Shown: positions 5,576 to 12,638, counted from the first letter of the stretch. The stretch: 18,786 nt of DNA from Patescibacteria group bacterium (GCA_023485925.1 JAMDAJ010000053.1:21547-40332); one strand, 5' to 3'. A program made the numbers and translations. The notes: a model not told the origin generated them from the sequence alone.

Positions 5576-8200
5576 ATGTTCCCCCTAGATAAATTCACCC
5601 AAAAAGCGCAGGAAGCCATCGCCGCTTCCCAAAGCTTGGCTGCTGAAAAAAACCAGCAGCAAGTGGACACCTTGCACTTGCTTTTAGCTTTGGTCACTCA
5701 AGAAAACGGCATCGTCCCCTCCCTCCTGCAAAAACTAGGGCTCGACCCGGAAGTCGTCGAGAAAACCCTCAACCAGCGGATGATGTATCTGCCGCAGATC
5801 TCGGTGGTATTTTCCGGCATGGGCCAGGTTTATATCACTCAAAGCCTCAACGAGGTCTTAAATCAGTCCATCAAAGAAGCCAAAAAACTCAAAGACGAAT
5901 ACATTTCCACCGAGCATTTGCTGCTGGCGATAGTGGAAAAAGGCCAGGCTGCTAAACAAACGCTGGAAGGCCTGGGACTGAACCGGGAAAAGGTCCTGGC
6001 CGCCCTCAAAGACATCCGCGGCGGCGCCACAGTGACGTCACCGGAGCCGGAGGCTTCTTACCAGGCCCTGGAAAAATACACCATTTCGCTAACTGACCAG
6101 GCCAAGAAAGGAAAACTCGACCCGGTCATCGGCCGCGACTCCGAGATCCGCCGCGTGATGCAGGTGTTATCGCGCCGCACTAAAAATAATCCGGTACTGA
6201 TCGGCGATCCGGGCGTGGGCAAAACCGCCATAGTGGAAGGTTTGGCCCAGCGCATCGTGGATGGCGACGTACCCGAGACGCTCAAAAACAAACAAATCTT
6301 CTCTTTGGATATGGGCGGGCTGCTTGCCGGTGCCAAATTCCGCGGAGAGTTTGAGCAGCGCTTAAAATCGGTCCTGCGCGAAGTCGAACAGTCTAACGGC
6401 CAGATCATTCTGTTTATCGACGAACTGCACACCGTCATCGGCGCCGGCGCGGCTGAAGGCGGTTTGGACGCGGCCAACATGCTAAAACCGATGCTGGCCC
6501 GCGGCACTTTGCACGCTATCGGCGCCACGACCATAAAGGAATACCAGCGCCACGTGGAAAAGGACGCCGCGCTAGAACGCCGTTTCCAGCCGGTGCAGGT
6601 GCCGGAACCCTCCGTGGAAGATTCCATCGCGATTTTGCGCGGCATCAAAGAAAAATACGAAGTGCACCACGGCATCAAAATCACCGACTCGGCCATTGTT
6701 TCGGCCGTGGAATTTTCCGCGCGCTACGTCTCGGACCGCTACCTGCCGGATAAAGCCATCGATCTTATCGACGAGGCTTCGGCGAATTTGCGCATGGAGA
6801 TCGACAGTATGCCGGAAGAGCTGGACGAACTGAAAAGACGCGTAAGACAGCTGGAAATCGAAAAACAGGCGTTGTCAAAAGAACCGGCTAAGGCTGTGAA
6901 AGACGAGATCAAAAAAATTCAGAAGGAACTGGCGGAGATCGGCGAAAACGCCAAACAGCTGGAACTGCATTGGAAAGCGGAAAAAGACGTCATCACCAAG
7001 ATCCGCGAGGCCAAAACCCATATCGACAAACTGAAAAGCGAAGCCGACAAGGCCGAACGCGAAGGCGATCTGAATCGCGTGGCGGAAATCCGCTACGGCG
7101 AAATTCCCACTTTGGAAAAACACATCAAGACTGCGGAAAAAGAACTCACCAAGCTCCAGCAAAAACACGCCATTTTGAAAGAAGAGATCACTTCCGAGGA
7201 CATCGCCCACGTCATCTCCCGCTCCACCGGCATTCCGGTGGAGAAAATGCTGCAATCGGAAAGCGAAAAACTCAAATCCATGGAAACCGAACTCGCCAAG
7301 CGCGTCATCGGCCAACGCGAGGCGCTAGCCGCGGTATCGAACGCCGTCCGCCGTTCCCGCGCCGGCATCGCGGAGGGCTCCCGCCCCATCGGCAGCTTCA
7401 TCTTCATGGGCCCCACCGGCGTGGGCAAAACCGAAACCGCCAAGGCCCTGGCCGAATTTTTGTTCAACGACGTAAAGGCGCTGATCCGCGTGGATATGTC
7501 GGAATATTCGGAAAAGCATGCTGTCTCCAAATTCATCGGCTCGCCGCCCGGCTACGTGGGCTACGAGGAAGGCGGGCAGCTCACAGAGCAGGTCCGCCAC
7601 AAGCCTTACTCCGTCATTTTGTTCGACGAGATCGAAAAAGCCCACCCGGAAGTTTTCAATTCGCTTCTGCAGATTTTGGACGAAGGGCACTTAACCGACG
7701 CCAAAGGCCGCCGGGTGAATTTCAAGAACACCATCATCATCATGACGTCCAATTTGGGGTCCGACATCCTCAAGCGGTTCTCCATCGGGTTTGCCGAACG
7801 CAAAGAAGAAAGCGGCGTGGACGAGGACGGAATGAAGAACCAGATCATGGATATTCTCAAGACCACGTTCCGGCCGGAATTTTTGAACCGCCTGGATGAA
7901 ATCATTTTCTTCCACCCGCTCTCCCGCGCCGACATGAAACAAATCGTGGAGCTGCAATTGGAAACGGTGAAAGCCCGCATGACGGAGAAAAAAATCCGAC
8001 TTTCCATCAAGGAAGCGGTAAAGGCAAAGCTTTCCGAACTGGGCTTTGATCCGCAATTCGGCGCGCGCCCCTTGAAGCGTTTGATCCAAAAAATGATCCT
8101 GGACAAACTCGCTCTTTTGATGGTCGGCGGGGAAATCGCCTCCGGCTCGGCTGTGAGTTTGGAAGTTTCCGGCAACGATATCGAGATAAAAACCCGCTAA
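5576..8200 (+). CDS. clpB: ATP-dependent disaggregase ClpB (Hsp100)
   Basis: ClpB is a hexameric AAA+ machine that, with DnaK, pulls polypeptides out of aggregates. From the ATG at 5576 the product has 874 residues: Clp N-domain repeats (about 1-145), AAA1 with GDPGVGKT (210-217) and Walker B ILFIDE (about 278-283), a long Leu/Lys/Glu-rich coiled-coil middle domain (about 405-535), and AAA2 with GPTGVGKT (612-619). The full-length middle domain makes it ClpB rather than ClpC or ClpA. No MYF insert or ClpP-binding loop was noted. A TTG at 5558 is also in frame, but the family starts near MFPLDKFTQ. No good ribosome site precedes the ATG (CTCCTT instead). It is transcribed alone, under the CIRCE-like site, with a terminator at 8223-8253. 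Confidence 0.96.
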   Translation: MFPLDKFTQKAQEAIAASQSLAAEKNQQQVDTLHLLLALVTQENGIVPSLLQKLGLDPEVVEKTLNQRMMYLPQISVVFSGMGQVYITQSLNEVLNQSIKEAKKLKDEYISTEHLLLAIVEKGQAAKQTLEGLGLNREKVLAALKDIRGGATVTSPEPEASYQALEKYTISLTDQAKKGKLDPVIGRDSEIRRVMQVLSRRTKNNPVLIGDPGVGKTAIVEGLAQRIVDGDVPETLKNKQIFSLDMGGLLAGAKFRGEFEQRLKSVLREVEQSNGQIILFIDELHTVIGAGAAEGGLDAANMLKPMLARGTLHAIGATTIKEYQRHVEKDAALERRFQPVQVPEPSVEDSIAILRGIKEKYEVHHGIKITDSAIVSAVEFSARYVSDRYLPDKAIDLIDEASANLRMEIDSMPEELDELKRRVRQLEIEKQALSKEPAKAVKDEIKKIQKELAEIGENAKQLELHWKAEKDVITKIREAKTHIDKLKSEADKAEREGDLNRVAEIRYGEIPTLEKHIKTAEKELTKLQQKHAILKEEITSEDIAHVISRSTGIPVEKMLQSESEKLKSMETELAKRVIGQREALAAVSNAVRRSRAGIAEGSRPIGSFIFMGPTGVGKTETAKALAEFLFNDVKALIRVDMSEYSEKHAVSKFIGSPPGYVGYEEGGQLTEQVRHKPYSVILFDEIEKAHPEVFNSLLQILDEGHLTDAKGRRVNFKNTIIIMTSNLGSDILKRFSIGFAERKEESGVDEDGMKNQIMDILKTTFRPEFLNRLDEIIFFHPLSRADMKQIVELQLETVKARMTEKKIRLSIKEAVKAKLSELGFDPQFGARPLKRLIQKMILDKLALLMVGGEIASGSAVSLEVSGNDIEIKTR

Positions 8201-8222
8201 ATTTAGCGGAACTCTTAAAGCT

Positions 8223-8253
8223 AAAAAATCCTCCATTTTTTGGGGGATTTTTT
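8223..8253 (+). terminator. Intrinsic terminator of clpB
   Basis: AAAAAATCCTCC pairs with GGGGGATTTTTT (8223-8234, 8242-8253; one G-T pair) around a 7-base loop, 22 bases after the clpB stop. A second T-tract follows at 8257-8264. Confidence 0.9.
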
Positions 8254-8347
8254 GCATTTTTTTTCCCTCTTGGTTAAGCCAAAACGGCCTATGACCCTTG
8301 ACGGGATGACGCCCCGGATCGAAAATTGAAACGAAAGGAGAACAGAG

Positions 8348-8494
8348 ATGTCATTATCTCCTTTCCTCGCTCCGAGAACAGCGAATACTCGAAAAACAAC
8401 AGGCAGTTTAACTGCCTACGCGAAACCCCCAAAAAATATGGGCAGAGCAATTCGCTGGGAGGAGGAGCAGGTAAAAAAACGGGCCGGAGACTGA
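8348..8494 (+). CDS. Possible 48-residue basic protein with hidden ribosome site
   Basis: An ATG at 8348 has an AAAGGAG ribosome site seven bases upstream and a possible promoter before it: TTGACG, 17 bases, GAAAAT, with the -35 near 8299. It encodes a basic peptide beginning MSLSPFLAPR and ending EEEQVKKRAGD. The ribosome site lies inside a 9-bp perfect inverted repeat (GAAAGGAGA 8333-8341, TCTCCTTTC 8357-8365) whose loop contains the start codon, so translation could be structure-gated. No family is recognised and the sequence is not strikingly protein-like. It may be chance. Confidence 0.28.
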   Translation: MSLSPFLAPRTANTRKTTGSLTAYAKPPKNMGRAIRWEEEQVKKRAGD

Positions 8495-8579
8495 AAGCGT
8501 ACACACGGCAAACGCGTATAATCCGAAAAGCATTCCGGACACGCGGACCGCATGCACCATCCAGTCAGGCCCGTTTTTT
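8473..8579. repeat. Long structured inverted repeat, about 107 bases
   Basis: Outer arms AAAAAACGGGCC (8474-8485) and GGCCCGTTTTTT (8568-8579) are perfectly complementary. Inside them GACTG pairs with CAGTC, and nearer the centre GCGT / ACGC and TCCG / CGGA pair around AAAAGCATT. On either strand the outer arm ends in a T-run, so it resembles a bidirectional terminator or a MITE-like or small-RNA fold. It overlaps the end of the weak 8348 frame and a hydrophobic minus-strand frame, which I reject. Confidence 0.55.
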
Positions 8580-8630
8580 GATATAACCCGGCGCCCGATA
8601 TTCATTTTCTCCAACTGTGAATCCCGAAAT

Positions 8631-8719
8631 TGTCATCCCGATCCGCACGAAGCGGAGAAGGATCCCTTGCCCGTGGAAAAAACAATTATAAGCGATCTCT
8701 CCACTCGGTCAAGATAACA
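8631..8719. repeat. Dispersed palindromic (REP-like) repeat
   Basis: The element begins TGTCATCCCGA, carries a TCCGC-ACGAA-GCGGA hairpin (8642-8656) and GGATCCC, and ends with GCGATCTC ... AAGATAACA, near-complementary to its start. This TGTCATCCCG...GGATC design is a widespread intergenic repeat type in bacteria. With the element at 2613-2694 it suggests a repeat-rich genome. Confidence 0.55.
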
Positions 8720-8782
8720 AAAAATCGGGAATTTATTAATTTAAAGCCACCTAAAAACTCTACTAACATTTTTCCCCAACAC

Positions 8783-8843
8783 AAAACCGCCTTTGTCTTC
8801 GAATAACCGAGATTAAAGATTATTCGAAAGCTAGGCGGTTTTT
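8783..8843 (-). terminator. Long intrinsic terminator of the HU gene, bidirectional
   Basis: AACCGCCT (8785-8792) pairs with AGGCGGTT (8833-8840), and CTTCGAATAA with TTATTCGAA inside, giving a stem of about 20 bp. Read on the minus strand it is followed by TTTTG, 12 bases after the HU stop; the plus-strand side also ends in TTTTT. Confidence 0.85.
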
Positions 8844-8854
8844 GGTGCGTTGAA

Positions 8855-9127
8855 CTAGAGGATGGCTTCCTTGGCGGCCTTGGCCACGCGGAACTTTACG
8901 ACGGTCTTGGCGGGGATCTTGATGGATTCGCCGGTCGCGGGATTTCTGCCCATGCGCTCAGCGCGGTGCTTCTTCACCAATTTGCCCAAACCCGGCAAGG
9001 TGAATTCACCAGACTTCTTGGTCTCGTCGTAGGCCATTTGCGCCACGGCTTCGAGCATTTCCCCGACTTCTTTGCGGGTCTTGCCCAATTTCTCGGCCAA
9101 AGCCTGCAACATCTCGGACTTCGTCAT
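8855..9127 (-). CDS. hup: HU-family nucleoid DNA-binding protein
   Basis: HU dimers bend and compact DNA without strict sequence preference. The 90-residue length and organisation are typical: N-terminal helices (MTKSEMLQALAEKLG), the LPGLGKLVKKHRAER strand, the DNA-contacting arm with GRNPATGESIKIPA, and a short C-terminal helix. IHF is unlikely without paired subunits. The ATG at 9127 has no strong ribosome site. Two promoters (9174-9202 and 9219-9227) lie in the 137-base gap to pgeF, and a long terminator follows, so HU is probably expressed strongly and on its own. Confidence 0.95.
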   Translation of the reverse strand: MTKSEMLQALAEKLGKTRKEVGEMLEAVAQMAYDETKKSGEFTLPGLGKLVKKHRAERMGRNPATGESIKIPAKTVVKFRVAKAAKEAIL

Positions 9128-9173
9128 AGATGTTTTTCTTAATATTAATTTCTAAGAGTTAACCTCGAGCGTT

Positions 9174-9202
9174 AAATTACCCCAATATTTTCAGGGCGTC
9201 AA
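9174..9202 (-). promoter_or_regulatory. Proximal promoter of the HU gene
   Basis: Minus-strand TTGACG (9197-9202), a 17-base spacer and TAATTT (9174-9179), giving a leader of about 40 bases before the ATG at 9127. Confidence 0.65.
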
Positions 9203-9218
9203 ATCTTTCCTTATCCAC

Positions 9219-9227
9219 AGTATAGCA
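9219..9227 (-). promoter_or_regulatory. Distal extended -10 promoter of the HU gene
   Basis: Minus-strand TGCTATACT is an extended -10 (TGn TATACT). No good -35 is present at 17 bases (TTCTTT). It would give tandem transcription of HU together with the proximal promoter. Confidence 0.5.
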
Positions 9228-9264
9228 AAAACCCTAGGAAAAAAGAAGATTTTTGCAAGTCCTC

Positions 9265-9984
9265 CTATCGACCGATGTAGGCAAACATGGTTTTAAGGGG
9301 GATAATCTGGTCACGACGATAGGAAAAATACCGCTTGGTTAAGCAAAAAGTGCACTCCCCCGAGGTTTCTATGTGATTTGAAAGAATTCCGACCGCTTGA
9401 GCTTGTTTGGAAACGATACCGGGGAGGTCCAACATGGTTGCGCCATTGTTTTCTATGATTTGCTCCGGATAAGCTTTAAATTTTTTCAAGACATCGGCCT
9501 TCACCTCAAAGTGACATTTTTGAATGGCTGGCCCGGTGGCTAAATGTATATCCTCCGGCCGACTGCCGAAGTTTTTGATCATTGACTTTACGGCTAACGG
9601 AACGACGCCAGTCGCTATCCCCCGCCAGCCGGCATGCGCGATGCCCCAAGCGTTTTTCCTCGGATCAAAAAGGAAAACCGGCACGCAATCGGCCACTGTC
9701 AGGGCCAAAAACGTCCCGGGTTCATTTGATACCAGTCCGTCGACATCATCCAGCCGCTGGCCGTACTCGCTAGCCCCGACCTTGACCACGTTGGCTTTGT
9801 GATAAGACACGGCGAAGACCACGGCCGCATCGGCAAGACCGATTTTGGAAAAAAAATTTTGGCGGTTCGCAGCGTACGCCGCTTCGGGCTCTCCTGCCTG
9901 CAATTTCAAATTCATCGGACCGTCAGCGCGCTCGGATAGACCACAGCGAAGTCCTGCAAAATTTTGGAACGGCGCAAAGCTCAT
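9265..9984 (-). CDS. pgeF: Laccase-domain protein PgeF/YfiH
   Basis: This family is annotated as polyphenol oxidase, purine nucleoside phosphorylase or peptidoglycan editing factor; its E. coli member removes wrong amino acids from cell-wall precursors. The 239-residue product keeps the metal-binding set: H62 (VSYHKANVV), C100 (TVADCVPVF) and H117 (AHAGWRG), plus the later GPAIQKCHFEV motif. I chose the ATG at 9984 because it overlaps the upstream stop as ATGA, a classic coupled start. The frame runs open to 10047 inside the upstream gene, and those residues do not match the family. It probably shares a transcript with the holin-4-type gene. It is a cytoplasmic enzyme; the exact substrate cannot be told. 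Confidence 0.92.
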   Translation of the reverse strand: MSFAPFQNFAGLRCGLSERADGPMNLKLQAGEPEAAYAANRQNFFSKIGLADAAVVFAVSYHKANVVKVGASEYGQRLDDVDGLVSNEPGTFLALTVADCVPVFLFDPRKNAWGIAHAGWRGIATGVVPLAVKSMIKNFGSRPEDIHLATGPAIQKCHFEVKADVLKKFKAYPEQIIENNGATMLDLPGIVSKQAQAVGILSNHIETSGECTFCLTKRYFSYRRDQIIPLKTMFAYIGR

Positions 9985-10340
9985 GCTTTGCGGTTCAAAA
10001 ACGCGGACACGACCGAGACCACCAACGAAAACAGCAATGCCCACCAAAAACCATCCACGGCAAAACCCGGCACCACCGCCGCCACCAACATCACCATCAA
10101 AGCGTTGATGACCAAAAGGAACAAGCCGAGCGTAAAAACTGTGATGGGCAAGGTGAGGATGACAAAAAGCGGCCGGACAAAGAAATTAATGAGACCTAAA
10201 ACCACGGCGACCACTAACGCGACGAACACACTATCGACACGAACGCCTGGCAACAAATAAGCCGCGAGCACAACCGCCAGCGCGGAAATGAGAACTTTTA
10301 CTAACATTGGTATAAAGTTTGAGGTTAACCTTCTTGCCAT
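9981..10340 (-). CDS. Phage-holin-4-type (PF04020-like) membrane protein
   Basis: The 119-residue protein has four hydrophobic segments and the family pattern AAYLLPGV, GLINFFVRPL, LTLPITVFTLGLF, VINALMVMLVAA and VPGF. Despite the holin name, members are common chromosomal membrane proteins of unknown function. The first ATG (10340) is only three bases past the apparent -10, so the transcript may begin after it. An internal ATG at 10307 (MLVKVLISAL) is then the likelier start and still fits the family. The stop overlaps the pgeF start (ATGA). Confidence 0.85.
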   Translation of the reverse strand: MARRLTSNFIPMLVKVLISALAVVLAAYLLPGVRVDSVFVALVVAVVLGLINFFVRPLFVILTLPITVFTLGLFLLVINALMVMLVAAVVPGFAVDGFWWALLFSLVVSVVSAFLNRKA

Positions 10341-10343
10341 TAC

Positions 10344-10371
10344 TCTAAATAAATAACAGTAAAGGTGTCAA
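10344..10371 (-). promoter_or_regulatory. Promoter of the holin-4-type/pgeF pair
   Basis: Minus-strand TTGACA (10366-10371), a 16-base spacer and TTTAGA (10344-10349). It lies right against the 10340 ATG, which favours the internal start at 10307 or a leaderless message. Confidence 0.5.
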
Positions 10372-10402
10372 CCCGTACAGGCAATACGGCCATGCAGAAA
10401 TT

Positions 10403-10432
10403 TTGACCTTGTCCACAAGAATGCGCTACAAT
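10403..10432 (+). promoter_or_regulatory. Promoter of the 10500-11643 gene pair
   Basis: TTGACC (10403-10408), an 18-base spacer and TACAAT (10427-10432). The start would be near 10440, which excludes the in-frame ATG at 10431 and supports the one at 10500. Confidence 0.65.
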
Positions 10433-10499
10433 GATTTCGCGTACATACTCCCTGAAACCAAAGGTCGAGAAAACTTATACATTAATACCAAAACCACAA

Positions 10500-10835
10500 A
10501 TGAAGCAAGATCACAAACTGGTTTTCGCCGTGGGTCTTTTGGCGCTTTCCGCCGTGCTTTACTCTGGTTTTTTCGCCTGGAGTGAAAAGCAAACCACTCC
10601 AGCCGAAAACACAGCCATCGTATCCCCCGACGACGAGCAAACTGGTCACCTGCCGCAGCTTGAAAGTCTGCCCGCCGCGACCGGCTCCATCGACGATTTA
10701 ACCCAAGCCATCCAAACGGACGCGAACAACCAACAAGCGTTATTACAATCCCAGGAATCGGAAGCGGACGCGGTCACCGCGGATGCATCCGCGATTGAAG
10801 GTTTTGGCGGGGTCTACAACGAGAATGATTACTAA
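10500..10835 (+). CDS. Membrane-anchored hypothetical protein
   Basis: The 111-residue protein starts MKQDHK and has one hydrophobic segment (about residues 6-26, LVFAVGLLALSAVLYSGFFA). A polar, Gln/Asp/Thr-rich tail follows, presumably outside the cell. It is an uncleaved anchor or a signal peptide without an obvious cleavage motif. No family recognised. There is no clear ribosome site before the ATG. Its last 11 bases overlap the next gene's start, so the two are translationally coupled and probably act together at the cell surface; that role is inference. Confidence 0.7.
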   Translation: MKQDHKLVFAVGLLALSAVLYSGFFAWSEKQTTPAENTAIVSPDDEQTGHLPQLESLPAATGSIDDLTQAIQTDANNQQALLQSQESEADAVTADASAIEGFGGVYNENDY

Positions 10836-11643
10836 AAAAAGACTGCTAAAAGTTTCCGCCCTCATGTTGCTAGCCCTGCTGGCACCGGCCCTGGTTTTCG
10901 CCGCGCCGCAACGGACGCTCAAATCCACGGCCGGCAACGCCACCGGAACGGACAACAAGCTTAAGCCGGACCCAGCGGTCTGTACGCGCATTGACGCTTT
11001 TATGGAAAAACTCCAAGTCGGCCTGGGCCAGGCCAATACCAATCTGGCCCAAGTCCGCACAGAGCGTTCGCACAATCTGCAAAACCGCGCCGAACAAAAT
11101 GATGAAAAGCTTAGCGGGATTCGCGATTCCGCCGATTCAAACCGCGAGCAATTTTACGAAAAACTGCAAGCCCGCGCGACAACCGACCAACAAAAACAGG
11201 CGGTCGAAACCTTCCGCAATGCAGTAGAAGCGGCGGTGCAGGTGCGCCAAGCCGCCGTGGATGCGGCCATCGAAACATTCCGCCAAGGTTTGGGGGAAGC
11301 GGCGCAAGTCCGGCAAGAAACCACCGAAAGAGCCCGTACCACCTTCCAAGCCGCGGTACAAGCGGCCGAGGAAAAGGCCAAGGCCGACTGCGAAACCGTG
11401 GATGCCGCCACCGTCCGAACGCAGCTGCTGGCCGATTTGCATAAGGCCAGAACGCAACTGCAAGCAAACATCAAGGTGGCCAACCAGGTCCAAACCACTC
11501 TGCAGCAGCTAAAACAGACCCGCCGCCAGGCCATAGAGAAGGCATTTGATGCTTTTCACGCCGCTTTCCAAACAGCGCTTTCAGATCTCAAAGCCGCCTT
11601 TCCGAAAGCCCCTCCTGACACTTCGACTGAAAATAACGAGTAA
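10825..11643 (+). CDS. Exported coiled-coil protein
   Basis: From the ATG at 10825 the product has 272 residues. It starts with a signal peptide: MITKKR, a hydrophobic core LMLLALLAPALVF and a likely cut after AAP/AFAA-type residues near 26. The rest is almost entirely helical and rich in Ala, Gln, Glu, Arg and Thr, with heptad-like spacing and repeated VRQ..., TFR/TFQ.A and EAA/QAA segments (residues about 125-200). Two cysteines (VCTRID near 57 and DCETVD near 190) bracket the coil and could form a disulfide. No enzyme motif. The start overlaps the previous gene; a terminator follows. A structural or surface role is likely but unproved. Confidence 0.8.
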   Translation: MITKKRLLKVSALMLLALLAPALVFAAPQRTLKSTAGNATGTDNKLKPDPAVCTRIDAFMEKLQVGLGQANTNLAQVRTERSHNLQNRAEQNDEKLSGIRDSADSNREQFYEKLQARATTDQQKQAVETFRNAVEAAVQVRQAAVDAAIETFRQGLGEAAQVRQETTERARTTFQAAVQAAEEKAKADCETVDAATVRTQLLADLHKARTQLQANIKVANQVQTTLQQLKQTRRQAIEKAFDAFHAAFQTALSDLKAAFPKAPPDTSTENNE

Positions 11644-11662
11644 CGCGACTTGGTCTTCGATA

Positions 11663-11694
11663 AAAAAACTTCGGCTTCCCTGCCGGAGTTTTTT
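11663..11694 (+). terminator. Intrinsic terminator after the coiled-coil gene
   Basis: AAAAAACTTCGGC pairs with GCCGGAGTTTTTT (one G-T pair) around TTCCCT, 20 bases after the stop codon. Confidence 0.9.
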
Positions 11695-11759
11695 ATTGCA
11701 TCTCGCCCCGTCTACCCCGATAACAAGCTTTCAGGAATGAAGGACGAAGACGAAAGCGC

Positions 11760-11827
11760 GTCCCGCGGAGCGGGACTCGTTGGTAATAAGGGTTTCCACC
11801 CTGATACCTCAATGCTTGCATCGAGGT
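11760..11827. repeat. Two short inverted repeats in a gene-free stretch
   Basis: The stretch 11695-12076 has no convincing gene. It holds GTCCCGC-GGA-GCGGGAC (11760-11776) and a 22-base near-palindrome, ACCTCAATGC-TT-GCATCGAGGT (11806-11827, one mismatch), then two larger palindromes listed separately. I see no promoter or open frame that explains them. Confidence 0.5.
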
Positions 11828-11905
11828 TAGGATTTATTTAGTCGATTGACAGAAAGAGGTGTGCTTCCGAATGAGGGTAAAAGTTTTTCCACTTATGCCA
11901 AATAT

Positions 11906-11935
11906 ACCTAAAATGTCCGGTCGGACATTTTAGGT
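11906..11935. repeat. 30-base palindrome, third copy of the TGTCCGG family
   Basis: Arms ACCTAAAATGTCCG and CGGACATTTTAGGT are perfect over 14 bp around a central GT. Compared with the copy at 18749-18778, the third base from each end differs (ACCT/AGGT versus ACTT/AAGT), and the two changes compensate each other. It lies between convergent genes, away from any promoter. Confidence 0.92.
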
Positions 11936-11963
11936 CTGTTATATTTAACACCCCCCCCCATAC

Positions 11964-11995
11964 TGCATAAATTCTGCGGCCACAGAATTTATGCA
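11964..11995. repeat. 32-base palindrome of a different sequence
   Basis: Arms TGCATAAATTCTG and CAGAATTTATGCA are perfect over 13 bp around CGGCCA, with one mismatched pair beside a GGCC centre. A run of nine C residues (11951-11959) precedes it. No other copy is in the window and no T-tract makes it a terminator. Confidence 0.88.
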
Positions 11996-12076
11996 CCCCT
12001 ATCCAAAATCAGTTTTAGAACAAAAACTCATTCACCCCGGACCTTTTCTGTTTTGCACCCTAACTAAAACCTCCAG

Positions 12077-12607
12077 TTATGAATCAGAACCCTCCTCATT
12101 TATGACTTTAGCTTGCCAACCAATAATAGGCCCGAAGACTTGATGCTTTTCAACATTACTAACCCTAAATTCTATTCGTTTCTTTCCAGTTAGAATCAAG
12201 GGTACATCCTTTATTATTTCGAAAAGCAATTCGCCAAATCTTCTCTGTTTTTCCTTGCTATTAAAGCAAATCTTAGGTAAATCTAGCTCGTCCAAAAAAA
12301 TTGGAAATTCATTTTTGAAACGCAAAATAAGTAATTCCACCCCAGTATTGCCTTTAGCCACGGAGTTTTTTTCTATGGCTTCCTCAATGTAAGGGCGCAG
12401 TTCAGTTAATATTTCATTTTCTTTTGTAATTTCTATATGTAAGGCTCAATTACAGTAAAACCTTAAATTCTGATGTTCTGCGCTAAGTTCTGAGTCATAG
12501 TCTAAAATTTTCCTTATACAACTGAGGATGTAAATAACCCTGTACTCATCTATAAGTTCGGGCTTCTCTAAAACGGTTTTTAGCTTGTCTTTGATATCCT
12601 TCATCAT
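12077..12607 (-). pseudogene. AT-rich orphan gene interrupted by in-frame TGA
   Basis: An ATG-ATG at 12607 opens a frame (MMKDIKDKLK) that meets TGA at 12446-12448 (codon 54) and then continues in the same frame to a stop at 12077, 176 codons in all if read through. Both parts look like one protein: helical charged N-terminus, FYCN just before the stop, ALHIEITKEN just after, then PFIFLDEL-like and GPIIGWQAKV segments. A TGG-to-TGA change (Trp to stop) is the simplest explanation. TGA ends pnp and rpsO here, so recoding is unlikely. A GTG at 12361 could restart a 94-residue C-terminal fragment. Base composition is clearly more AT-rich than the efflux operon 31 bases upstream, suggesting later arrival. 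Family not identified. Confidence 0.7.
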
Positions 12608-12638
12608 GCTTCCAAAGGTGTTTCTATAACTATCAACA

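Noticed and set aside
6058..7899. Long open frames antisense to and out of frame with clpB (and similar ones over pnp, permeases and the adaptor)
   Set aside because: They are mirror frames of GC-biased genes, with no ribosome sites and low-complexity products.
8408..8602. Hydrophobic minus-strand frame resembling a small membrane protein
   Set aside because: It runs across the long inverted repeat at 8473-8579, and its ribosome site is too close to the start. The palindrome explains the sequence better.
2113..10180. Two further TTTGTCCGGCCG half-sites (minus strand, near 2125 and near 10170) matching the palindrome core
   Set aside because: They lie inside conserved coding motifs (LSGRL of PNPase and FVRPL of the holin-4-type protein) and lack the second arm, so protein conservation explains them.
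12077..12607. Alternative genetic code (TGA as sense codon)
   Set aside because: TGA terminates pnp and rpsO at the expected family lengths in the same window.
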